Source: Rhodospirillales bacterium
Lineage (GTDB): Bacteria; Pseudomonadota; Alphaproteobacteria; Rhodospirillales; Casp-alpha2
Length of the DNA stretch: 64,000 bases
Assembly (NCBI GenBank): GCA_017640505.1
Contig: JAEPQO010000001.1
Span: forward strand, 1,566,625 to 1,630,624
Direction of reading: 5' to 3'
Shown here piece after piece: positions 57,026 through 64,000 of the stretch. The position numbers and the translations under genes were made by a program. A model generated the notes under the pieces. That model was not told where the DNA came from. It did no database searches and saw only the letters and a list, made by a program, of their open reading frames with translations. The stretch's first letter is position 1; each line of letters begins with the position of its first letter.

Positions 57026-58189
57026 TTACTCTTGAACGGCGATCTTGACCACGACCATCATGCCCGGGCGCAGCCGCGGGTCGGTGCTGTCGATGGCGAT
57101 GCGGATCGGCAGGCGTTGTGTGATTTTGGTGAAGTTGCCGCTGGGGTTCGGCGTCGGCAGCAGTGCGAACTGGCTTGTTGCCGCAGAGCCGATGTTGTCC
57201 ACCTTGCCCGAGAAAGTATCGTCCGGGTAGGCATCGACATGAATGTCCACCGGCTGTCCGACAGCGAGTTTCCGTACGACCGTTTCCTTGACGTTCGCTT
57301 CGACCCATACCCTTTCCGGGTTGTGGGTCAGCAGGAGCCGTTGGCCGGGCGTCACATATTCACCCGTGTCGACGAACGTCTTGTCGATGATGCCGTTGAC
57401 CGGGCTTTTGATGGTGCGGTCGGCGATATCCAGGCGCTGGCGTTCTATCCGGGCGCGGATTTCGGCTTCTTTCTGTTCAAGCACAAGGACGTCGCCGTCG
57501 AGCACGTCGAGACGGGCGCGGTCGGCTTCGACCTCGGCGATGCGGGATTTGGCGGATTGCAGTTCGGCCACGGCGATGCGGTATTCGCGATCGATCTGCT
57601 GATGTTGCTGTTCTGCCTGATCCAGCTGTCGGCGCGACGCGACCTTGTCGTCGAACAGTTTCTTGGCCCGGTTCAGTTCGCGTTCGGCAAGTTCCAGCTG
57701 CGGGCGCAGCGAGGAGACCACGACCTCGGCGGCGGCAACCCGTGCGCGTTCCGACTGAAGTCGGCTGTCGATCTGGCTTGCGATCAGATTCCGCTCCGCG
57801 CCGAGACGGGTACGCTCCGCGTTGGCGGCGGCGGCCTGCGCTTCGAGTTCACTCAGCAGAATCTGGGATTCGCGGTCGTCAATCTGGACGAGGGTCGTTC
57901 CTTCCTCGACCATTTCGCCTTCCGCGGCAGGCATCTCCGTGATCCATCCCGCAACCCGGGACGACACGGTCACAAGATCGGCGTGGATACGGGCGTCTTC
58001 CTCGAAGACGAAGGCGAGGCGCTTGTGCACCTCCGTGACCCCGAAATATCCCCCGGCGATCAGCACGAAAATTGCGAAAACGAAAATGGGTCTTATGCGG
58101 CGCTTCGGTTTTTCGCCGCTCGGCGTGGCAGTCTCGAAGGCCTGTCCGTCCGGTGCGACGCGGCCCTCAGATTTGGATTCATCCGGCAT
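57026..58189 (-). CDS. EmrA/HlyD-family membrane-fusion protein
   Basis: From the ATG at 58189, preceded by GGGAAGAA, the 387-residue protein has an N-terminal transmembrane helix (FVFAIFVLIAGGYFGV), a lipoyl/biotinyl-like half (RVAGWITEMPAAEGEMVEEG), a long coiled-coil hairpin (about 100-240) and a beta-barrel part (VIDKTFVDTGEYVTPGQRLL). It is the periplasmic adaptor of the EmrB-type pump that follows. It is divergently transcribed from copA. Confidence 0.88.
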   Translation of the reverse strand: MPDESKSEGRVAPDGQAFETATPSGEKPKRRIRPIFVFAIFVLIAGGYFGVTEVHKRLAFVFEEDARIHADLVTVSSRVAGWITEMPAAEGEMVEEGTTLVQIDDRESQILLSELEAQAAAANAERTRLGAERNLIASQIDSRLQSERARVAAAEVVVSSLRPQLELAERELNRAKKLFDDKVASRRQLDQAEQQHQQIDREYRIAVAELQSAKSRIAEVEADRARLDVLDGDVLVLEQKEAEIRARIERQRLDIADRTIKSPVNGIIDKTFVDTGEYVTPGQRLLLTHNPERVWVEANVKETVVRKLAVGQPVDIHVDAYPDDTFSGKVDNIGSAATSQFALLPTPNPSGNFTKITQRLPIRIAIDSTDPRLRPGMMVVVKIAVQE

Positions 58190-58330
58190 GTTATTCTTCC
58201 CAAGTGCCCTGATAACGGTTTCTGATGACCCGGGCACATCAATAAGTTTGCATCCATAAAACCGGTTTGGAAAGACCCGGGGGCCAAATTTTGCACAATC
58301 AGGCCCGTTGATTGCGCTTGATTTCTACGC

Positions 58331-58361
58331 TTGAGCTTACAGTTACTAGAACCTTTATGGT
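58331..58361 (+). promoter_or_regulatory. MerR-type promoter of copA-cueR
   Basis: TTGAGC (58331-58336), a 19-bp spacer and TATGGT (58356-58361) form a promoter with the long spacer of CueR-regulated genes. The spacer contains TTACAGTTACTAGAACCTT, a degenerate dyad of the type bound by CueR. It lies 30 bases before the copA GTG. Confidence 0.75.
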
Positions 58362-58391
58362 ATCTTTCATCTACACATTTGGAGGTGTGCC

Positions 58392-60821
58392 GTGCTGGCA
58401 ACTGATACCGACACCGGCGCCGAAACGATGATGTTCGGCGTGTCCGGAATGAACTGCGCAGGGTGCGCCAACCGTGCCGAGAAGGCGTTGAAAGCTTTGC
58501 CGGGCCTTGAGAATGCCCAAGTCGATTTCGCCACCGAGCGGGCCACCGTTGCGCGTGGTCTCGTGCCCGCGAACGATATCAAGGCAGCCATCGACGGTGC
58601 CGGTTTTTCCGCCGAGCTATCCCAAACCGAACTCGACATCGGGGGGATGACGTGTGCCGGTTGCGCTGCCAACGCCGAGAAAGCGCTGAATGCGGTCCCC
58701 GGCGTCGTTGCGGCCGAGGTCAATCTGGCGACGGAGCGTGCGCATGTCTCGTGGCTCGGCCGCGACGTTTCCAACAAAGACTTGATCGCGGCCGTCGAGG
58801 CGGCGGGCTACCGGGCCGAAGCGCGGGCGACGGACGCCGAAATGCGACGCCAACAGGCAGCCCGGCAGGCCGAGGAAGATGCCCGTCTGCTCAAACGCGA
58901 GACAGCGATGGTCGCGATCTCGATTGCGCTGACGGCGCCGTTGTTGGCGATGATGGTATTGCCGCCGCTGGGGATTGCCTATCACGTCCCGGCATGGCTG
59001 CAGCTTCTGCTGACCGTGCCCGTTCAGTTCTGGATCGGCGGCAGGTTTTATGTCGGCGCCTACCGTTCGCTGCGCGCCGGCAGCGGCAACATGGATGTGC
59101 TGGTGGCGCTCGGGACGTCCGCGGCATTCGCGCTCAGCACATGGATTGTTCTGACCGAAGGGTTCACGACAACCTCGCACCTTTATTTCGAAGCGTCGGC
59201 GGTTGTCGTCACACTTGTGGTCGTCGGCAAGCTGATCGAAAGCCGCGCCAAGCGCGGCACGACGGAAGCCATTCGGAAGCTGATGGAGCTGCGACCGGAA
59301 CGGGCGCGGGTCGAACGTGACGGGCAGGTCAGTGACGTTGCGGTCGAGGCGGTGGACGTTGACGACCTGGTCATCGTCCGTCCCGGTGAACGCATCCCTG
59401 TCGACGGGATCGTCGAAGCCGGGCGTTCGGATGCCGACGAATCCCTGATCACGGGCGAAAGCGAGCCGGTCCTGAAGCAAGCCGGTGACAAGGTTACAGG
59501 TGGCGCTATCAATGGCGCCGGTGAACTCCGTATCCGCGTCAGCCGGGTTGGCGAAGACACCACGCTGGCCAAGATCGTGAAGCTGGTCGAGAACGCCCAA
59601 TCCGGCAAAGCGCCGGTGCAGCGCCTGGTGGACCGGGTCAGCGCGATTTTCGTGCCGGTTGTCGTTGGCATTTCAATTGTCGCATTCGCCGGATGGATGA
59701 TGACGGGCGCAGGTCTTGAGGTCGCGGTGATCAATGCGGTCTCGGTTCTGGTGATTGCCTGTCCTTGTGCTCTTGGCCTGGCGACGCCGACGGCGATCGT
59801 GGCGGGGACCGGCGCCGCTGCGCGCGCGGGTATCCTGATCAAGGACGTCGCCGTGCTGGAACAGGCCCACAAGGTCGATATGGTTGCCTTCGACAAGACC
59901 GGTACCCTGACGCGGGGCGAACCGGAACTGACCGACGTGGTGGCGTTGGCAGGCAGCGAAACGGATGTGTTGGCGGCCGCGGCAGCGGTACAGGCCGGTT
60001 CCGAACATCCCCTGGCACGTGCCGTGCTTGCCGCTGCTGAAAAGCGCGGGGTCGAACACGGGGGTGCCCGAAACACGCGCGCGCATGTCGGCCGCGGCGT
60101 CGAGGGCGAGGTGGACGGCAATCGTGTATTGATCGGCAACCGGGACCTGCTTGGTGACGCCGGGTTGGATTACAAAGCGGCCGAAGATGCGCTTGAGCGG
60201 CTCGAGGGAGAAGGCAAGACCGTCGTCATGGTCGTGCGAGCGGATACGTTGATCGGTGTGCTGGCGATCCGTGACGAGGTCAGGCCGGAGTCCGCCGCCG
60301 CTGTCGGCCTGCTGCGCCGCCTCGGTGTCGGCAGTGTCATGCTGAGCGGCGATGCACCGCGCGTCGCAGACGCCATCGGTGCCGAGATCGGCCTGGGTGA
60401 GGTAAAGGCCGGATTGAAACCGGAGCAAAAGGTGGATGCACTGGGTGCCATGCGTGCGGATGGACGGCATGCGGCGATGGTCGGGGACGGGATCAACGAC
60501 GCGCCGGCGTTGGCGGCGGCCGATGTCGGAATTGCCATGGGCTCGGGTACGGATGCGGCAATGGAAACCGCAGGCATCACCTTGATGCGTCCGGATCCGC
60601 GGCTGGTTGCCGGCGCGGTGCAGATTGCCCGGGCGACCTGGCTCAGAATTCGATGGAATCTGTTCTGGGCGTTTATCTTCAACGTAATTGGCCTGCCCCT
60701 GGCGGCGCTGGGGTACCTGTCGCCGGCGATCGCCGGCGCGGCGATGGCGATGAGCTCGATCACCGTCGTCAGCAGTTCGCTCCTGCTGCGGCGCTGGCGG
60801 CCCGAGGGCATCGAGAACTAG
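58392..60821 (+). CDS. copA: copper-exporting P1B-type ATPase
   Basis: CopA pumps Cu(I) to the periplasm. The 809-residue protein (GTG start, with GGAGGT 5 bases upstream) has two N-terminal heavy-metal domains, with CxxC at 22/25 (MNCAGC) and 88/91 (MTCAGC), eight helices with the CPC metal site (VIACPCALGLATP), the phosphorylation motif DKTGTLT, the HP motif (SEHPLARAV) and GDGINDAPALAAADVGIAMGSG. It ends 13 bases before cueR on the same strand, so copper controls both. The CPC motif and helix VIII region favour Cu(I)/Ag(I). Confidence 0.97.
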   Translation: MLATDTDTGAETMMFGVSGMNCAGCANRAEKALKALPGLENAQVDFATERATVARGLVPANDIKAAIDGAGFSAELSQTELDIGGMTCAGCAANAEKALNAVPGVVAAEVNLATERAHVSWLGRDVSNKDLIAAVEAAGYRAEARATDAEMRRQQAARQAEEDARLLKRETAMVAISIALTAPLLAMMVLPPLGIAYHVPAWLQLLLTVPVQFWIGGRFYVGAYRSLRAGSGNMDVLVALGTSAAFALSTWIVLTEGFTTTSHLYFEASAVVVTLVVVGKLIESRAKRGTTEAIRKLMELRPERARVERDGQVSDVAVEAVDVDDLVIVRPGERIPVDGIVEAGRSDADESLITGESEPVLKQAGDKVTGGAINGAGELRIRVSRVGEDTTLAKIVKLVENAQSGKAPVQRLVDRVSAIFVPVVVGISIVAFAGWMMTGAGLEVAVINAVSVLVIACPCALGLATPTAIVAGTGAAARAGILIKDVAVLEQAHKVDMVAFDKTGTLTRGEPELTDVVALAGSETDVLAAAAAVQAGSEHPLARAVLAAAEKRGVEHGGARNTRAHVGRGVEGEVDGNRVLIGNRDLLGDAGLDYKAAEDALERLEGEGKTVVMVVRADTLIGVLAIRDEVRPESAAAVGLLRRLGVGSVMLSGDAPRVADAIGAEIGLGEVKAGLKPEQKVDALGAMRADGRHAAMVGDGINDAPALAAADVGIAMGSGTDAAMETAGITLMRPDPRLVAGAVQIARATWLRIRWNLFWAFIFNVIGLPLAALGYLSPAIAGAAMAMSSITVVSSSLLLRRWRPEGIEN

Positions 60822-60834
60822 GGAGGACGGAATA

Positions 60835-61224
60835 ATGAATGTACGCGACGCAGCGGAACGAAGCGGTCTGCCCTCAAAGACCGTTCGCTACTACGATGAA
60901 ATTGGACTCGTCGTGCCGGACAGGCGCGGCAATGGGTACCGTGACTACGATGATCGGGCGGTGCAAAAACTTGCGTTCCTGAAACGCGCCAGGCAGCTCG
61001 GGTTCTCGATCGAGGATTGCCGCCATCTCTTGTCGCTGTATGAGGACAAGGACCGGGCAAGTGCCGACGTCAAGGCGCTGGCGGAGGCGCACCTCAAGGA
61101 AATCAACGTCCGGCTGGCGGAACTGGAGCATTTGCGGGACACCCTGAAGCACCTGATTCACGCCTGTCACGGCGATAATCGGCCAGACTGTCCGATTCTC
61201 GCCGACCTCTCGGGAAAAGAGTGA
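60835..61224 (+). CDS. cueR: copper-responsive MerR regulator CueR
   Basis: The 129-residue activator has the N-terminal MerR helix-turn-helix (MNVRDAAERSGLPSKTVRYYD), a dimerising coiled coil and the metal loop with Cys111 and Cys119 separated by seven residues (CHGDNRPDC), which is the Cu(I)/Ag(I)/Au(I) form. It follows copA in an operon. Its likely targets are the copA promoter at 58331 and possibly the operator at 6459; the second is inference. Confidence 0.93.
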   Translation: MNVRDAAERSGLPSKTVRYYDEIGLVVPDRRGNGYRDYDDRAVQKLAFLKRARQLGFSIEDCRHLLSLYEDKDRASADVKALAEAHLKEINVRLAELEHLRDTLKHLIHACHGDNRPDCPILADLSGKE

Positions 61225-61359
61225 TTTCAATCATTTAGACGCCGGTGCGGCAAACCCTTATAGCCGGATTCTCAGCATTGTGCATCCTATCGCGTGGTCG
61301 GAAGCTGTAACGCACGATCGTGCGAGCAACCGTGACGTGGAAAGGTTAGTCGATTGCAC

Positions 61360-61920
61360 ATGACGACCGCTGTAACCAGCGAACAGGAAGATCCCAGCAT
61401 CCTGAGTCCGGCGTTCCTTCATTCGGAACCGGTGCGTGCTTTTTGGGTGCACATGAAAAAGCTGATGCGCCCGCGCGGTGTGGTTGAGGCTGCGGACTTC
61501 GACTTGATGGCGATCCATCGCCTAGCGCCGAACATCATGATCTGCGATGTGGATGTGGAGTCATGCCGAAGCCGCCTGCGCTTTGTCGGTACCAATGTCG
61601 TCGAGGTGTTCGGCGAAGAGCCCACGGGCCGCTATCTGGACGAAATCAACGTCGGCCCTTACCGCTCCCAGCAACTTGCGGCTTTCAACCTGGCCGTGGC
61701 ATCCGCTATGCCGCAATGGACGCGTGTGAACGTGGTACGCCAGCGGGAGCATCCGTTCGACAAGATCAAGGGCAAAGGCGTTTCATACGAGCGTCTGATC
61801 GTCCCGATGGCCGGTAAAGCTGGCAATATCCGGCAACTTGCATCAATTCTGGATTGTGCCGAAGGCGTTGCCGCGAGCAACGAGTTCGAGCATTACGAGA
61901 TCGCCAACACGGTAATCTGA
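61360..61920 (+). CDS. PAS_5-type domain protein
   Basis: From the ATG at 61360 (a TTG at 61354 is an alternative) the 186-residue protein consists mainly of one PAS-like domain of the PAS_5 family (DLMAIHRLAPNIMICDVDV, RFVGTNVVEVFGEEPTGRYLDEI). No output domain or transmembrane helix is present. Such proteins are common in Rhodospirillales and probably modulate other regulators. It converges on the Nudix gene. Confidence 0.85.
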   Translation: MTTAVTSEQEDPSILSPAFLHSEPVRAFWVHMKKLMRPRGVVEAADFDLMAIHRLAPNIMICDVDVESCRSRLRFVGTNVVEVFGEEPTGRYLDEINVGPYRSQQLAAFNLAVASAMPQWTRVNVVRQREHPFDKIKGKGVSYERLIVPMAGKAGNIRQLASILDCAEGVAASNEFEHYEIANTVI

Positions 61921-61937
61921 AGACGGAATTCCCGAAA

Positions 61938-62381
61938 TCAGGCCTTGTGCGAGACCAGTGTGGTCAGCATCGTCCCGAATTCGTTGAGCAGATGCCGAAG
62001 TTCCGGTTCTTCAACGGCGTTCGCCGCACTCGGAAAATCCATCCACGTGCGGTCGCGCTGATCCTTTTCGGGCCAATCATCCGACATATGCGATACCGTC
62101 ATGGGATAAACGCGGACGTGATACGCGCACTTTTCCGGCTGGTCGACCTTGGAATAAGTGTAGGTCCCGATCTTGGAGTCGGCGACCCTGCCGCGGATAC
62201 CCGCCTCTTCGTACGCTTCTGCGACAGCCGCTTCCTGCGCGGATTGGCCTTCCTCGATGCCGCCTTTCGGCAGGACCCAGCGGCCGCGGCCGCGCGATGT
62301 CACCATCAGGACCTTTGGCGTGCCGCCTTCAAAACTGTACGCAAGGACCGCAGATTGCGGAATTTCGTTCTTGCTAGCCAT
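61938..62381 (-). CDS. Nudix hydrolase
   Basis: The 147-residue protein has the Nudix box: GGIEEGQSAQEAAVAEAYEEAGI fits GX5EX7REUXEEXGU with Ala for the usual Arg. Its family is small hydrolases that cleave nucleoside diphosphates linked to other groups; the DIPP-like YSKVDQPEK and MTVSHMSDDWPEKDQRDRTWM segments suggest the diphosphoinositol-polyphosphate/diadenosine subtype. The true substrate is unknown. Confidence 0.9.
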   Translation of the reverse strand: MASKNEIPQSAVLAYSFEGGTPKVLMVTSRGRGRWVLPKGGIEEGQSAQEAAVAEAYEEAGIRGRVADSKIGTYTYSKVDQPEKCAYHVRVYPMTVSHMSDDWPEKDQRDRTWMDFPSAANAVEEPELRHLLNEFGTMLTTLVSHKA

Positions 62382-62576
62382 GGATGTTGCCCATTCCAGA
62401 AATGCGACCGAAATTTCCCAGGACCGGCCGCTTTTCCCGTCATTTTGACGAAATTATGCACCGGATCGGTCTTTTTATTTAGTTAACTTTGTGACACTTT
62501 TATTACCTTCCGAAGGGAATGCAAATCATTGCTTTCGGCCCGATGGAATTTATGAGCACCGGACCATCCTTCAGGA

Positions 62577-64000
62577 ATGAACATCTTCAATAAACAGCCA
62601 AAAGATCCTAACGACCTTAAGGCGCAATCGCTCGACAAGGATCTGAAGCGGATCGTTCAGCTCGAGAAAGCCACCAAGGAGGTGGGGACGAGCGTTTACA
62701 GCCTGGGTACGGGGTTATTCTTCCTGCTCGGGGTCTGGGCCTACACGTACATCCACTCGGGCGGCGAAGCGAGTGGTGTCCTGATCGCCGCCGCCGTGAT
62801 CGGCGGCTATATGGCGATGAATATCGGTGCCAACGATGTGGCCAACAACGTCGGCCCAGCGGTCGGCTCAAAGGCGCTCAGCATGGTCGGCGCACTGGCC
62901 ATCGCCGCAGTGTTCGAGGCGGCGGGCGCGATGATTGCCGGCGGCGAGGTGGTCTCGACGATATCCAAGGGGATTATCTCCACGGAAACGATTGCCAGCG
63001 TCGACACCTTTATCTGGGCGATGATGGCGGCGCTTCTTTCTGCGGCTCTTTGGGTCAATCTCGCCACGTTCCTGGGCGCGCCTGTATCGACCACGCATTC
63101 GATCGTCGGCGGTGTCATGGGCGCGGGCATTGCCGCGGCCGGCATCAACGCCGTGAACTGGCCCGTGATGAGCGCCATCGCCGCAAGCTGGGTTGTTTCA
63201 CCGGTTCTGGGCGGGATCATCGCCGCCGCGTTCCTGCTGTTCATCAAATGGGCGATACTGTTTCGCCAGGACAAGATTGCCGCTGCCCGGCGCTGGGTTC
63301 CGGTGCTTGTGGCGATTATGGCGTCCGTGTTTGCCGCATACCTGATGATCAAGGGGCTGAAGCGGATCTGGAAGCCGGATTTGCCGACGATACTGGCTGT
63401 CGCGGCGGGCGTTTTCGCCGTCACCTATTTCTGGACCAATCGGATCGTTGCCAAGGCGTCCGTTGGCCTGGAGAACAAGCGCAAGTCGGTCGCCAAGCTC
63501 TTTACCGTGCCGTTGATCTGCTCTGCCGCGCTGTTGTCCTTCGCGCACGGCTCCAACGATGTCGCGAACGCCGTCGGGCCGCTCGCCGCGATCGTCAGTG
63601 CAATCGATCTTGGCGAGATTTCGACCAAGGCGGCACTGCCGTTCTGGGTGCTGCTGATCGGCGCGCTCGGGATATCCGTCGGTCTGGCACTGTTCGGTCC
63701 CAAGATCATCAAGCTGGTTGGCGAGAAGATCACCAAGCTGAATCAGGTCCGGGCCTTCTGCGTCGCGCTTTCCGCGGCGATTACCGTTATCATTGCCTCT
63801 GCGCTGGGACTGCCCGTCAGCTCCACGCACATTGCGATCGGGGCGGTGTTCGGTGTTGGTTTCGCACGTGAAGCGGTCACCAACCGTGGGGGTGGCGGGG
63901 TTGCCGAGACGGGGCCGCTGGACCCCGATGTGCTCGCCGATATCGATGAGGGCAAGCTGTTCAAGTCATGGCGCAAGTACCGCAAACGGCGTCTCGTTCG
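62577..64000 (+). CDS. inorganic phosphate transporter (Pit family), truncated by window end
   Basis: The frame from the ATG at 62577 stays open to the end of the window (474 codons). The product has a cytosolic N-terminus, about ten hydrophobic segments and the two Pit signature repeats, MNIGANDVANNVGPAVGSK and FAHGSNDVANAVGPLAAI, with VSTTHSIVGGVMGAG and VSSTHIAIGAVFGVG. It imports phosphate (or metal-phosphate) with protons or sodium. The C-terminus reads ADIDEGKLFKSWRKYRKRR before the cut. The ribosome site is weak (CAGGA only 1 base from the ATG). Confidence 0.93.
   Translation, partial: MNIFNKQPKDPNDLKAQSLDKDLKRIVQLEKATKEVGTSVYSLGTGLFFLLGVWAYTYIHSGGEASGVLIAAAVIGGYMAMNIGANDVANNVGPAVGSKALSMVGALAIAAVFEAAGAMIAGGEVVSTISKGIISTETIASVDTFIWAMMAALLSAALWVNLATFLGAPVSTTHSIVGGVMGAGIAAAGINAVNWPVMSAIAASWVVSPVLGGIIAAAFLLFIKWAILFRQDKIAAARRWVPVLVAIMASVFAAYLMIKGLKRIWKPDLPTILAVAAGVFAVTYFWTNRIVAKASVGLENKRKSVAKLFTVPLICSAALLSFAHGSNDVANAVGPLAAIVSAIDLGEISTKAALPFWVLLIGALGISVGLALFGPKIIKLVGEKITKLNQVRAFCVALSAAITVIIASALGLPVSSTHIAIGAVFGVGFAREAVTNRGGGGVAETGPLDPDVLADIDEGKLFKSWRKYRKRRLV

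Noticed and set aside
58296-58314. CAATCA-N7-TGATTG inverted repeat near the copA promoter
   Set aside because: The stem is short, AT-rich and with no known site type; it is expected by chance in this region.
61222-61233. TGATTTCAATCA as an FNR box before the PAS gene
   Set aside because: It lacks the outer T/A of the TTGAT-N4-ATCAA consensus and overlaps the cueR stop region; too weak to call.

Overview
The window is high-GC DNA apart from one short AT-rich patch, tightly packed with bacterial genes and without rRNA, tRNA, CRISPR arrays, insertion sequences or phage genes. It looks like a chromosomal segment of a free-living alphaproteobacterium, probably a Rhodospirillales-like lineage. 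Support comes from DivK next to rpmG, the order divK-rpmG-S41 protease-rnr-topA-dprA, the short hisZ paired with purA, an NnrU protein, a PAS_5-type protein, a dispersed repeat typical of the class, and several hybrid-free PleC/DivJ-like histidine kinases. This placement is inference from gene content.

Layout. 0.2-6.3 kb: mnmA, a Pro/Gln-repeat outer-membrane barrel protein, two unknown envelope genes, a YnfA-type protein and a CHASE/PAS histidine kinase. 6.4-8.5 kb: an operon of three c-type cytochromes, preceded by a MerR/CueR-like operator. 8.7-14.6 kb: a kinase with two periplasmic binding domains, a SHOCT protein with a perfect FNR-type box, an Atm1-like ABC exporter, and a response regulator/Hpt pair. 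14.6-19 kb: dtd, an NnrU protein, a polysaccharide deacetylase/formyltransferase pair and guaA. 19-23.2 kb: two tandem histidine kinases with near-identical catalytic halves and unrelated sensors. 23.4-27.4 kb: an Ala-rich exported protein, a cysteine-rich exported miniprotein, a split ThDP decarboxylase, an FNR-box membrane protein and an AT-rich lipoprotein gene. 27.5-29.6 kb: thiC with its TPP riboswitch. 29.8-33.7 kb: a CBS-like/histidine kinase and a pseudokinase/membrane protein pair. 33.9-37.5 kb: an enolase-superfamily enzyme, purA and hisZ. 37.6-41.8 kb: a phosphonate-type ABC importer phnD-phnC-phnE-phnE. 41.9-46.3 kb: a HAD hydrolase, gamma-glutamyltransferase, a glycosyltransferase and a Crp-family regulator. 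46.4-55.4 kb: a 31-codon membrane ORF, divK, rpmG, an S41 protease, rnr, topA and dprA. 55.4-64 kb: an EmrAB-type efflux pair, divergent copA-cueR, a PAS_5 protein, a Nudix hydrolase and a Pit phosphate transporter that runs off the end.

How parts may fit together. The window is rich in metal, redox and signalling functions. CopA and CueR form a standard copper-efflux unit. The DNA before the cytochrome operon resembles a CueR operator more closely than the copA promoter does, and two of its products carry Met- or His-rich segments, so a copper-responsive cytochrome system is the most interesting hypothesis here. Two FNR/DNR-type boxes mark a SHOCT protein gene and a small membrane protein gene as likely low-oxygen or nitric-oxide responsive. 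Five histidine kinases lie here with no adjacent cognate regulator; DivK and the stand-alone receiver at 13.6 kb are possible partners, which is inference only.
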